A stretch of 32,960 nucleotides of DNA from Mesaphorura yosii (GCA_009869945.1 WIXG01000607.1:1-32960); one strand, 5' to 3'. Shown: positions 1-19,753, numbered from the stretch's first letter. Notes: generated from the letters alone by a model not told the origin. A program made the numbers and translations.

Positions 1-8323
<8,323 letters not shown>

Positions 8324-10016
8324 TTTGGAACTTCGAAATCTGTCAGGGTTTAAATATTAAGGAAATTATTTTACACTTATAATTTTCGTAATAAACTTAC
8401 TAAGACGTTCACAAGTAAAATTTAACAATTTGAACTCATGCACTACACTTTTACACTAAATTCATATGGGTTACAAGGGCAGAAAGTTGATCAAGATATA
8501 AACAAGAACAAAATAACGAAGACACCTGTGAACATGAACTTCTTCAAATTCTTCGAAATGTCACGTCTTGCGAAAGCCGGATGTGAAATTAGGCAATTTC
8601 TTCTTAGCCAAGGCAACTTGCACTAGCAGATTATCGGCACAGCAGGATTTAGAAAAATGGAACTTGGTTTCATTTGCATTGCGCATTGAAGAAGGCAAAT
8701 TACGATGTCATTTTTCAAGCTGAATCAATCAGCCTAATCTAGAGTTAAGTATGAAATGAGTTGGTCACTAATGATTGAACCGCTGCTTGCCTGCCATTGT
8801 CTTCGTCTGTTTTTGATATACCCATGTGGATGTTGAATAGAACCAGTAACATGATAAAGTTCATGACAACCATTTGTTGTGTCAGGGACGTTTCATGGAG
8901 CGACCAGAGATGTTGGAACGCTAAAAAGAATTACCGCACCAATGCGTTCAGTGTGGAGTATAAAATTTTGAATCTCATTTAATAATTTCTCCATGAGCAT
9001 AAATTGGTTCGGTCTCAATTTTGTTAACGATGAACTAGCAAACTTCTTCGTAGTCTTATTTAAATAAGTATAGTTGTGATCTTGAGTTCATGCATCACAG
9101 GCTCATTTTTTAAATTTGGGAAAAATGGAACTTCATTGTATTTCAAATTGCAGAAGGCAAAGCCGTATGAAAATTTCAAGCGGAATCCTTCAATGAGATT
9201 TAGAGTGGTCAGAATCAATCAAATGTAGATTTAAGAATACAGTGAGCTGCTCATGACTGAGTTCTTGCCAGTCGCCACTTTGCTGATATGTCAACGCCGC
9301 ATGCGGAAGTTGAATGAAACGTGCAACACATTACATTTCATGGCAACCATTTGTTCTTAGGAACGTGCCACGAAGAAATGTCCGACTACGAAAATCGAAA
9401 AGGAAGTTAGTGTGCCCACGTAGATTCTGAAACGATCGTCTGATGAATACTCAATGAGCATTTTGTTCCGTCTCAATTAGCAAAATAGCTGCCTGTTCAT
9501 GTTTTAAATCTCAAGCATGAAGTTGAGCCCATGGCACCACACGCTCAGTCTGTGGCTTCTACGAGCACTCACGAGCCTTGCCGACAGTAAAAACCTTTTA
9601 TTTTCTCAACGAGATGCGGATTACTGTGTAGATGAGGCTGAGGAGGCCCATTCAAACTTTCAAACACAAAGTAACCGACTGACCGAGTAAAATCGTATTT
9701 CATATACAGTCCATGTGTTGTTAACGTGAACGCCGCGAATATTATAGATACTGACTACATAATGGTGGTGATTGTTGTGGAAGGAATGATGAATTTCTCT
9801 CTAATTTCCTCATACATTTGGAGGCTTATTTTTCTCGTAATAATCGAGTAATCTTAACTTTCGAGGGAAGGCTCCGGTGATTCTAATTTTCAATTCCTTC
9901 GTTGAGATTACGTTGGTCCGAAGAAATTCGTCTTCGCAAGTAATATCAGAAATCCCATAGGACTAGCTCTTGAAGTTCTAAGCTGTAAACTCCTCCGAGG
10001 TTTAGAAGAAAGCAAG
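8324..10016. other. Divergent intergenic region between DYNC2H1 and FKBP
   Basis: No exon-like ORF with splice support was found on either strand. The stretch contains an old direct duplication (listed separately) and presumably both divergent promoters. The N-terminal tail exons expected for a full-length dynein-2 heavy chain are not visible here. The last ~60 bases before the FKBP start codon are probably its 5' UTR. No clear TATA box was identified. Confidence 0.6.
8640..9490. repeat. Diverged tandem duplication of about 0.4 kb
   Basis: Two roughly collinear copies, about 8645-9030 and 9115-9490, share ordered islands at an offset of about 460-477 bases. The shared islands are AAAAATGGAACTT (8653 and 9121), GAAGGCAAA, TTCAAGC(T/G)GAAT, CAACCATTTGTT (8867 and 9344) and ATGAGCAT (8993 and 9454). 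Identity between islands is low, so the duplication is old. Neither copy has a long ORF. Boundaries are approximate and were judged by eye. Confidence 0.6.
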
Positions 10017-11933
10017 ATGGTAAGAAGTTTCATGAATTCTTAGTCCAGTACTGTTAATCTGCTATTAATGGTAATGATTTTGAGTTAAAGACGGCAGGGG
10101 ACGAAACCGCGGTGTCTGCAATTCCGGATTATACTCCCGCTGTAGGCTCGATTGACATCTCTCCGGAAAAGAATGGCAAGCTCTTTAAAGAACTTAAGAA
10201 AGCTGGTGAGGGCGATGAGCAACCTGGCAAGGGTGAAAAAGTGTTAGTTCATTACATTGGGAAACTGGCTGATGGTACGGAATTCGATCGAAACACCAGT
10301 GACACCAATCCTTTCAGCTTTGAGTTGGGTGAAGGTAATCAGCTACATACACTTTATCAAGAAACTAATTTTCTAGGTCTGAGAACGAGAACACTATAAC
10401 GCGAATAACTTTTACGTGTATTATTTGCAGGCAAAGTAATCAAAGGATGGGATATTGGAATTGCGACAATGAAGAAAGGGGAACAGGCTACATTAATTAT
10501 CGACCACACTCTCGGATACGGTGACAAAGGAAGTGGCAAGATACCTGCCAAGGCTACGTTGTTCTTCGATGTAAGTGATATCAATTCTTCGTTGCGCGTG
10601 AGCGTTTCTTTGGATAATCATAAGCCTTACTTCTGAATACGTACACGTCTTGGTTTTGTAAACTTAAAGGTCACTCTTCTGGACTGGAAACCTGAAGATC
10701 TCTCTCCTGACAAGAAAGGAGGAATTCTACGCAAGAGAATTGTGGCTGGAGAGCTTGCATATCTCAAACCAAATCAAGGAGCAACCGTTGAAGGTATGCT
10801 AAAACGAATTCTATTGACTGCAACAGATAGAATTAACCTAAGCATTTACTTTATCTAGTCGAGCTTGAGGGAAAATTCGAGGGACATGTGTTTGACAAGC
10901 GCAATGTCTCCTTCGATGTTGGTGAAGGCTCTGAGGCAAACATATGCAAAGGGCTGGAAATTGCGATTGAGAAATCCGCAAAAGGTGACGAAAGCGTAAT
11001 CACCTTAAAACCGGAGTATGCCTTCGGAAAGGACGGCAGCAAAGAGTTCGGCATTCCTCCTGATGCCACCATCATTTATAAAGTCAAGCTGAATGGATTC
11101 ACGAAGGTAGAAACAATAACTTGATGTTAGTAGTGATGTTGGGTCTCCAACGACACTACGGTAAGAAATTAATGTAAACTATTTTTCAATTTTAGCTGAC
11201 TGAAGTTTTTCACTTGAACGGCCAAGAAAAGCTGGAATACTCTGAGCGATTTAAGGAACGTGGCACAAAATATTTTAAGGAAAACAAATTCAATTTGGCT
11301 GCTGTTCAATACAAGCGAATCGTTGACTATCTGAAAGCTGAAGCTCGTAAGTTACACTGAGTGCTAATTACAATAAGCCATTGCCCCCTTATAAGGTCTG
11401 TTGTTAGTGCCGCGCGTTAACGTGTCAACGGACAAGAGAAGGCATAAACATTAAAGTTTGCTTTCATTTTCCTGCTATTTTCAATATACTAGTGACAGGA
11501 ACTTAAATTTTTTCCTATTCAGTGTTGAATGGAGAAGAAGAGGAGAAACGCAAGGCTCTGCTACTGGCCAGCTACTTGAACCAAGCGATTAGTTTGCTGA
11601 AATTAAACGAAGGTGTGAAAGCTCGGAATTGTGCTGAGAGCGCTCTGGAATTGGATCCAAACAACACCAAGGCATACTTTCGGAAGGGCATGGCTAACAT
11701 GCTGACGACTGATTACGAGGTTGCCGTCACGGATTTTGAGAAAGTTCTAACGCTTGAGCCAGACAACAAAGCTGCGCAACAACAACTCCAAATTGCTCGC
11801 CAGAAGCGGAAGGAGGAGACGGAGGCTTCGAAGGAGCTTTACGCCAAGATGTTTAAATATTGTAAGTAGAACTTTTATTGTCTACATTGGCATACGTTCG
11901 GAATTACTAAATCAGTGCATTCTTTTTACAGGA
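10017..11933 (+). CDS. FKBP4: FK506-binding protein, FKBP59/FKBP4 type (two FKBP domains plus TPR)
   Basis: Peptidyl-prolyl isomerase and HSP90 co-chaperone of the cytosol and nucleus. Exons: 10017-10019, 10091-10334, 10431-10570, 10670-10793, 10859-11106, 11196-11346, 11523-11861, 11932-11933; 1251 nt, 416 residues, phases consistent. FK1 (about residues 28-130) keeps the isomerase pocket: VHYIG, EFD, FSFELGEG, KVIKGWD, LGYGDKG and KIPAKATLFFD. FK2 (about 165-250) is degenerate (VELEGKF, ANICKGLEIAI), as is usual for the second domain. Three TPRs follow (254-416), with carboxylate-clamp-like residues in RGTKYFKEN, YLNQAISLLK and KAYFRKGMA, as expected for binding the HSP90 C-terminus. The first exon codes only the ATG, followed directly by GTAAGA. 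The stop TGA is assembled across the last intron (T|GA); if that intron is retained, the protein gains only two residues. The acidic C-terminal tail of the vertebrate protein is missing. Confidence 0.95.
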
Positions 11934-12048
11934 ACTCAGCCAGGGATGGTGGCCGAACAAATCACACTCCGCTCTGTATTTGGTTAAACTCGATACAACG
12001 TGATTCCGATTTAAAAGTTCCATCATATGTTTGTCCTACTCAGAATTA

Positions 12049-12054
12049 AATAAA
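12049..12054 (+). terminator. Poly(A) signal AATAAA of the FKBP gene
   Basis: A canonical AATAAA lies 116 bases after the stop codon, followed by AT-rich sequence and a TTTTTGC-containing stretch suitable as a downstream element. Confidence 0.7.
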
Positions 12055-14003
12055 AGTATCATTTTTGCTTTCCATTGCTGCAGCTACAAACTCCTTTTCA
12101 TTTGCCTTACTTCGGACTTTGGAATTGTTAGACTTTAAAATTTTATCCTCCTCCTCATAATAACATCAGTAAAATAATGCCAAAGAATTTACGAGACAGT
12201 CGTCTAGCATATCTCCATACTGAAATTTGGTAATACGGATTTTAGTCTTTGCTATTCAGTCACGTTCAGTCTGAAATCAGAAGAGATGGCTCCGTCTTAA
12301 CGAAAGTTCCATCGTGTTGAATAACACCAATATTTCTCAGCCACAAATGACAAATGCCGAGATAGTATTTGAATGGTTTGGTTTTTAAATGTACGAGTGA
12401 GGAAACTACACTAAATAATACTGACAATACGAAAAGTTTGGTCACAAGTGAATAACAAAAGTACACAAAATAGTAAAGAAAAGAGATCAAAAGTTGGAGA
12501 GTCTCATATTTTAGAAAAACTTAGTACACGTTCAATTACAGGACGGAAAACAGAGACGAAACAAAAATACTGGTTGAAGGAGAGATTGTTAGATAAAATT
12601 ACCTGTACATGCCACATACAAGTGGCCACTGGCCCGAGCCATGGACATAATTGTCGTTGAGTACGGTTTACAATCGGCGAACTCGCTGGGCTTCCGAAGG
12701 CATTCCGCAGTGACAAGAAGGCAATACGCGTACATTTCGCACATGAATTTCGAAATTCATGAGAACAAGATCGTCACGCTGTAGTTTCAGAAGGATCTAA
12801 ATTCTAGAACAAACAGTCTGACCGAGTCTGATCTGGTCACAAATTAATGCAATTCAGTGCGTACGCGCGCCGACTTTAGAGAATTAATTCTACAGCTAAG
12901 GTAAGTTAGTCGAATCCCGTCTTCAGTCTTAACAACGGTCAAAGCGCGTACACTGAGCCAGAAATTTTTTCCAGAATTAGACAACATTTTACGTTCGGTC
13001 TCTTCGAGGTTCATAGTTCAATTCGCGATCAGGCTACCATAAATTGTAATAATTTGCAATTGCGTAGGTTGATAATAGAAATTTGTACAAAATGAACCAT
13101 TCTGAACATAGGCGAGCGGTAATATCACAATGAGTATCACAGTCAGTTGAATTGCAGCCTTGCGATTGACTAGACTAGATAGAGCGTTTATGGGATTCAA
13201 TCTCCAGCAAATTTGGCAACTTTGCATAGCATATTAGCCATTTAAAAAGAAATGCGCAAAAATATTTACAACGCACGCAAAGGATACGTCTAGAATTAGT
13301 ACATGTCGTATTCAACTTCATGCTGATTGCTGTAACAGCTTCTGAAATTGTTTTCGCGTTCATGCTGAGGTCGAGCGCCGAGTTTCGCGTTTTCGAAGTT
13401 GCGTCGCAGGTTTAAAATAAAATTAAAAATTAGACAAGCGAGCGGATCGAATTTTGTACATATGCTAGCATCGTACAATATATTACAGAGAATTATATTC
13501 TTTTTAATAAATTTAGAAGAGTTGTTAGAAAAAAATTAGACAGTACGTCATAACCTGAGTGTACATTTGATTACTGGTTACTAGTCGTAAGTAGAGTTTG
13601 TAGTAAAATGCTAACACAAAAAAGAGATTTCATTTTTTATACATAATTATTCTAGCATTTAATTGAAGGCGTAGTGTAATTTAATTTGGAAGGTAAATGC
13701 ACACTACACCCTTAACTAAAGTTATCAGTGATAAACACATCGTCATATTTTTCCTTAACTTAGAACAAGAAAAATGTAGCATTATCTAGGTACTAGCTTT
13801 GCCTAAGGAGGAAAAAATCAATTAATTAATTAGACTCCTGTTAGCAAGAGACCTACAAAAAACAAGTACAGAATTTGGACTGCAAATTCATTGCAAATAC
13901 GATAAATTATCTTAATCTAAAATGTTGTATCTAAAGGTCGTAACAGGGTTTAAGATACAGCTGCAGCTCTCAATCTCATCTACCAAAACAGAGCTTACAC
14001 AAT
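12055..14003. other. Gene-poor interval with CPSF6 3' UTR at its right end
   Basis: No ORF here has exon-like composition with flanking splice sites. The right part (about 13650-14003) should contain the CPSF6 3' UTR; minus-strand ATTAAA hexamers occur near 13656 and 13679. A perfect palindrome is listed separately at 12742. Nothing else was recognised. Confidence 0.55.
12742..12761. repeat. Perfect 20-bp palindrome
   Basis: CATGAATTTCGAAATTCATG reads the same on both strands without a spacer. It is isolated in noncoding DNA; no second copy was noticed in the window. Confidence 0.8.
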
Positions 14004-17000
14004 TTAATGACGCGGAACTCTGTGGCTGCTGACAACTTCTCGCTCCGGCTCCCGTTCCCTTTCACGACTTCTCTCTGGCTCAGCAACACGCGTTCTCGGC
14101 TCACGTTCAGCTCTGTCACGATATCGTGGTTCTTCATAATACGCTCTTGTACTATTCGTAAAGAAATTGAGCATGAGTTACTTAATGGAATGGAGTCAAC
14201 TGAATTGAGTTTGAAAATTACAATTCCTTGGGTGACGCACTAACATTAATTTAATTTGCTTGTTTTTCAAACTCACCTGGCTTCTTCTCGTGGCCTCTCC
14301 CGGTACTCACGACTTCGAGATCTTTCACGCGGATATTCATAATACCTCTCGCGGCTTCTGTCTCGGAATGGCTCTCTTTCTCTTGGTGAACGGGAACGCT
14401 CTCGACGGCTTCGACGATGCCGTTCCCTTTCCCGTGACCTCGAACGCTCCACTGTTAACGGTGGACAGCATTACAAGATGTTTACAGGTATTCGCTTTTT
14501 ATGATTGCAAATTAAATATGGAACAAACCTCTCCTTCCGTAGCTTTTGCTTTCAATTCCGTGCAGAGTGTCCTGCAGCGAACTGACCAGAATTTTGCATC
14601 TGTCGTCGTTTGCAACTTTGGACTGTTTTATGAGAGAAATTGCTGTGACAAGGGTTTCGATTGCGCTGGCAAATTCGCCTATTTGATTAAAAAAATAGCA
14701 ACAAAATAAAATCTTCTAACTTACCATATATTAAATACAATTGCCAGTAATTCCAGCAACTAGAAAGGAGCAGACGGCGAGTGAGGCTTACCCGTTGCAG
14801 CATCAGCCACTGCTCTTGAAATTGCCGAGCTTGAGACAGTTCTGTTACGCCCCATAACTTCTTCGAATTCAACCTCACTCATTGAGGGAGAGCCACGGTG
14901 ATCAATCGGGGGTGGATAAGCAGAAACCTATGGAAATATAAGAAGCGTGTAACTGATGGCTTCTTGCCAGAATATATCAATGTATTTATTGAGCAATTGA
15001 ACTGCAATACTCCCTTACAGGTGGATTATATCCAACAGGACCAGGAGGTTGATTTGGTGGACCATTCGGAGAAGGATGAAAGAAAGCAGGATTCATGTGT
15101 GGAGCCGGCGCAGAGGGTGGACCGCCGAGCATTGGTGGCGGAGCTGAAATCAGATACTTTTAATTATAAGACCAAGTAACGAAAGCCTTCAAGCTTACGA
15201 ATCCTGAAAATGCTTCTGAATTACCTTGGCCACGAGACAATTGTCCTGGATGTGGACCGGGTCCTGGAACCATCGGTGGTTGTCCGTGTGGTGGGTAGGA
15301 GTTAACTAAGGGAGAGATAAAATACGATTAGGCCAATTTCAAACATGAAAATTCGAAAAGATTCTCGTACCTGGTGGCCTCCAATCTCCGGGTCCTGGTC
15401 CTCCACGAGGCGGTGGACCTCTCGGATCCATCATACCAGGAGGGCCCACATGTCCCCTTGGACCCATTTGCTGAGGTCCATTTTGGTAAAATGGTTCAGT
15501 ATGCTGAAAAGAAAACAAGAAAGTGCTAGCAATCATCAATCAGGCTGCAGGGCATCAATTCTCTCTTTTCACTTGATAATAATAATTACCATCATGGGCA
15601 TTCGCGAACCAGGTCCGCCAGGAATTGGTGGTAAGTTCTGCGGTGGCATCTGTCTGGGCCCACCGTATCCGCCTGGCGGGTTGTGATGATTAGGCGGTCC
15701 CATGCCACGCTGCATTTGAGGAGGTGGTCCACCCATGTGAGGAGGCGGCCCCATTCCTGTTTAAACAGATTACGGTTTTGTTTTCGGTTAGGTTCCTTGT
15801 AGCCTTAACAAACTACTTAACTGCTAGTTGCAGCGATAGCTTACCTCTCATGCCTCCGGGCCCTCCCATCATCATTCGAGGATTTTGACCGAACCCCATG
15901 CCTGGACCCATCGGCATCGGGCCTCGAGGTCCCATCATATTCATGTTCATGTTGGGGGGTCCATTTCTATCCATACCGCCGGAGTTGTTTTGTCCTTGCC
16001 CGCCACCAGCAGATCCTGATCTAGTCTTCGCTTGTGCCTCAAACTGTTTCATTATTTGTGGTTTAATTAGAATATTGCACACACCACAAATTATAGCCTA
16101 ATTGGATGGATCGAAGCAACTGACCTGGTTTAATGCTTGCTTTGTCGGTGGAGTGACAACAGGTGATTGACCATGAATTTCCAGCTTCCCCATGCGCTCG
16201 TGAATTGCTTTTATCGATGTGTCAGAGCCAACAGTTAAGACGCAATACCCCTTGCTCTGACCATTAGCTCGGTTCTCGTAAAATTTGACTTCCACGAAGT
16301 CACGAATGTCCAACTTGTCCAGTGCTTCTTGGATGTCCTTGTCAGACGTCCACTGATTATGGCATAAATAAAAACATCAAGTTAATCAGCAGCATAAGCA
16401 AATGGCTACATCAGATTAACAACATAAGTAATTGATTGTTCTTACCCAAGTCAAATTCCCGACATAAGCTTGATGCTTACGAAGGGGCATGATTGAATCT
16501 CGGTGTCCATCGTGAGAAGGAGTGCTGCCTGTGCTTCCAGTGCTGTTTGGGGTACTGATCGGCTTAGTAACAGAATTGATGTTATTACTTGGAGTGACTG
16601 GAGCTGGTGCTGACTTTTCGTTTGCATTTGCTTCTGCAGGAGCTTCTCCTTCCGGTCGGCCTTCCGTCGTTATGACATCATCGTACAAATCAACACCATC
16701 AGTTGGAAACTCGTCCTGTGGGCCAAGAATACCAGCAAAAATCAGTGATTGCAGGTGATTGATGCATCTGTCGATTCGTAGGGCTACCCAACCCCAACGA
16801 ACGTCAAACTCAACTTGTACGGATTCTTGATTAGCTTGCAAAAGCACCACTTTTTGCAGAATTATTACTTCAAAAATTGAGCGGAACATTGCACTATTTT
16901 AATGTCTCGTACTAATTTCGAGTGTAGATTTTGGAACCAATCAGAACCCTAAACTTCAACATGAAAGTAAAAATTCTAAAATGTGCAGCGATTCGTTTTT

Positions 17001-17957
17001 GCAAAGTGGCCTTTGCCGCATATTTTTGAAGCTAAACTTACGCAGATTAGAGGGAACGTGGCGTCACCACCCCAAAGATCACTTTTGTATCAGTGGCGCT
17101 GCTAAAATGAGACTTTGAATTGGGGCAATGAGATCTAACTACGAAAATAAATTTCACCTGCACGTTAGGGGTGTCTGGTTTTACCAACGGAAGCCTAGGT
17201 CGAAAGTCAATTTCTATCGGTTTCATCATTACTCGGCCACGAGGCTGTGTTTGAGGGTCTCGGGGCCACCAGTCGTCATCGTCGTTTCTGCGGTTAGCCC
17301 ACCTGGTCCAAATCCTTAGCGCATCCACAGCTGCTCTTCCCTCCGCATTGCTTTAACTTCGTGTCTCATAATTTCTTTTCAAATCAAACAATTAAGGTTC
17401 GCTTGTCACTAATCACTGCACAGCATCGAAATTGCAATACTATTCGCTGCAAATACGCGCCTGGTGCTGATTGTACACTATAAATACAAAGAGTCCTGTT
17501 TTTCTAAATTTTCAATGGAATAATTCGCTATCACACGATCACGACCGCAACATGGCACACTTTAAGAAATGGATTCTCAGTTTCAATTTCCTGAGAGTTG
17601 GGGGCTCGTGACGAATCCTTAAGCTCCCCTTGCTCGCCGTGCTAAGAATACGCATTAAATTCCTTCTCTGAACTATGGTAATTTTCTTTGTCTGGCATCG
17701 AGTCGTTCGTGAATACTATTCGCATATGACTGTAGACGAGAGCCTTAAAATTCCTGTGTTCTTAGTTGCAGCTCCCTTCAGCAATTCTATTTTGCTGAGT
17801 ACTTTGCATTTGAAATTTCACTGATTGGTTCCCAGGTAAGGACTGATAGTTTAAACTTTAGAGCGTAATTATAATTCCAAAAGTGCGTGCATACCGCATT
17901 GAAATCTTCTCCGATGTCGTCTGCATACAAATCGATATCGACTCCTTCTCCGCTCAT
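14004..17957 (-). CDS. CPSF6: Cleavage and polyadenylation specificity factor subunit 6 (CFIm68)
   Basis: Large subunit of cleavage factor Im, which binds CFIm25 and UGUA sites in nascent mRNA to guide poly(A)-site choice in the nucleus. Exons (minus strand): 17895-17957, 16446-16715, 16125-16352, 15845-16043, 15590-15756, 15371-15503, 15225-15305, 15019-15143, 14792-14927, 14529-14678, 14277-14451, 14004-14151; 1875 nt, 624 residues, all phases consistent. The N-terminus [19 protein letters not shown] and the repeated DGVDLYDDV are family hallmarks. The RRM spans about residues 100-187 (RNP2 AYVGNL, then [13 protein letters not shown]). A Gly/Pro/Met-rich linker runs to about 422 and includes APHMNPAFF. 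The conserved helical block [13 protein letters not shown]...SSSAISRAV follows, and an Arg-Ser/Arg-Glu-rich tail (518-624) is the expected transportin-3/SR interaction region. Human CPSF6 is shorter (551, recalled). Intron 1 (about 1.2 kb) is much longer than the others and contains an unexplained ORF. Confidence 0.95.
17158..17352 (-). CDS. Exon-like ORF of unknown identity inside CPSF6 intron 1
   Basis: An open frame on the same strand as CPSF6 runs from just after a TAA at 17353-17355 to a good donor (CAG|GTGAAA at 17158/17157). Its composition is protein-like: [20 protein letters not shown] and then [19 protein letters not shown]. There is no ATG in frame; an ATG in another frame at about 17375 gives only a 17-residue ORF. 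I did not recognise the family. It could be an alternative 5' exon, an exon of a nested gene, or a relic. The reading frame past the donor (to 17047) contains intron-like sequence. Confidence 0.35.
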
Positions 17958-19488
17958 TCTGACTTATTTTGCGGTTAAACTCGGGGTTCGGGGACGTCGA
18001 AGGCTCCTTCTTGCCAGAAGAAGAATTCTCACAAAGAAAGAACGCAAGATTTCTTTTGCCAGATAAGATTTCAAGATTTGGCAACTAATCACTCTTCATC
18101 TGGGCCTGGAACAAATAAGAGGTAATCAGGGCTTCAGGGGCATATAGTTTGGCTTCTAAATGTTAGCATTTGCCTGTTATTTCGTCTTTTGCAGGCACAA
18201 GTGGCATCAAGTGCCGATTAAGGAGTGAGAAAGAATTGACCGTACCCATTATTCGCCGCAATACACTTGCAGCTCCTAGCGAGACAGCAATTCGTATTTT
18301 CTTCTTAAATTTTGTTGATAGCGGCTCGAGTTGGACTGCAGGGAAGTTTTGTCCTTGTTGCTTGTTGCTCCTTCCAGGTATCGGTCAAATCGGGTGCGTC
18401 TATTCGGGCTTCGGTGGCCACAATTTGATTAGGAGGCTTCTTTTCAGTTTGTATACTGCGCGGTTTCTCTTCTGCTCTCATTAACCATTACCAAAATGGA
18501 GCCAGGCAACGTTGCTTTTTGCATAGTATTTTCCACTGACATTGCATTGACTTTAATGTACCATCCTTTCCTTCCTCTACCAGAGAAAGGGTAATGCGAG
18601 AGCGAAATACAGAAAGCACTGAGCAAACGCAAAGCTGGTAATCACCGATGTTTCCGCCGCACATCAGGGCAATCTGCAACAGCTTGAGCTCATCGAAGTC
18701 TGGATTTCGACTGTATCGTCTGGAGAAGAAGCTCAATGCCCCTTGAGACGAGGAAAAATTTCATATTCCTGGACTCTATCAATTGCCGGCGACCTGTTTT
18801 ACCTGACAATTAGGCAAAGAGATTAAGAAGGAGACAATTGGAGTGATGATAAGTCAAAGACTGACAATTAGCTGGCTGTTGACTCGCAAATGTTTACATC
18901 CACTGCTAATTCATGCAATCAATGGAAATTCTCGGGCGGCCACGGGGACAGAAGGGCCACGCTGCTTACGAACTTATGTCAATTGTCATATGTCTATCAT
19001 ATCTTTATTATGTATTGCAATACATTATGGAAATGACTGCGAAACGCCCAGTATTGGTCTTATAATTCAAGAGCGGGGTCGAAATTCGAAGTGAAATTTT
19101 CGCAGAATATTTGTTCAGCCTGCACCATGAATCCGCAACAAAATGGTGGTATTCGGTGACCTCTGACCCGACATATTGACCGATTTTTGAAATTCCATGC
19201 TGACTGCATGGGACGAATAAAGCCGAAATATCTTACTCCGACGTGGCGCATCATCTGCGTTACTCCAACGTAATTTCAAATGTGTATTTTGAAAATCGTC
19301 GTCGTACAACGTCATATTGCGATTATGACGCGTTGAGTCATTCATGAATGACTGAAGTACACCATAATTACTGTGGCGCAAACATTTACAAATTGATTAC
19401 GAAACGCTGAATCAATTAGGACGACTGAGGCAATTTTAATATCATTTCCGAATGTTATAGAGTTACTATAACATTCCACTTTTTCATT
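17958..19488. other. Interval upstream of CPSF6 with weak, unassigned ORFs
   Basis: The first ~100 bases are probably CPSF6 5' UTR/promoter. Two minus-strand ORFs have protein-like composition but no recognised family. One is 18305-18481 (58 codons, ATG to TAA, lysine- and proline-rich start, then PDLTDTWKEQQATRTK). The other is about 18488-18752, containing SFFSRRYSRNPDFDELKL and ALMCGGNIGDYQ, with a pyrimidine-rich run plus AG just upstream as a possible acceptor. They could be terminal exons of a small gene. No start-to-stop model with consistent phases could be built. Confidence 0.35.
19335..19354. repeat. Palindromic 20-bp repeat, copy 1
   Basis: GAGTCATTCATGAATGACTG contains an 18-bp perfect palindrome (AGTCATTCATGAATGACT). 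An identical 20-bp copy lies 346 bases downstream at 19681. Confidence 0.85.
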
Positions 19489-19722
19489 CAGTCTTTGCAA
19501 GTAATTGCGTTCAAAAATCTTCAAAGTTTCACCTACAACTGCGGAGCAAACATTACGCAAATTCAAAGTGCCACAATCGAAAATCTCCCTCTCTCAAGAG
19601 TTGAAGGTGAGTTGCATTAGATTAAATTGCTCCAATTGGATAGCGTGTTCAATGTTAATACCTTCAGCTTGAATGTTTTAGAGTCATTCATGAATGACTG
19701 CTGGTGCGAGTGGACCACCTAA
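19489..19722 (+). pseudogene. Possible leucine-rich-repeat protein C-terminal fragment
   Basis: Two putative exons join in phase. The first, 19489-19606, begins after a good acceptor (CACTTTTTCATTCAG) and ends at G|GTGAGT. The second, 19682-19722, begins after TTTTAG and ends in TAA. The joined product contains SLQVIAFKNLQSF, YNCGANITQI and ENLPLSRVEESFMNDCWCEW. The spacing of L/I/F residues, the AF-NL pattern and the terminal Cys-Trp-Cys resemble a leucine-rich repeat followed by a short cap. A second NYCGANIYKLI-like segment near 19365 is interrupted by stops, suggesting a decayed repeat upstream. No 5' exons or start were found. The family call is an inference from pattern only. A minus-strand ORF overlaps the same DNA and is the main alternative. 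Confidence 0.3.
19681..19700. repeat. Palindromic 20-bp repeat, copy 2
   Basis: Identical to 19335-19354. This copy overlaps the presumed splice acceptor and the start of the last exon of the LRR-like fragment, so it may be exonic sequence that was duplicated rather than a transposon end. Confidence 0.85.
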
Positions 19723-19753
19723 CAATTCCAAATGGTTAATTCGTAGGAGCATC

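Noticed and set aside
12900..12925. tRNA B-box-like TCGAATCCC
   Set aside because: No matching T-stem, A box or acceptor stem could be folded around it.
14260..14709. 149-codon plus-strand ORF
   Set aside because: It is antisense to CPSF6 exons 10 and 11, whose minus-strand reading matches the family; the plus frame is a shadow of the Arg/Ser-rich repeats.
18170..18484. 104-codon plus-strand ORF after a TTTTGCAG acceptor-like site
   Set aside because: Its hydrophobic/Cys composition is not convincing and it has no in-phase partners; the opposite-strand ORFs look more protein-like.
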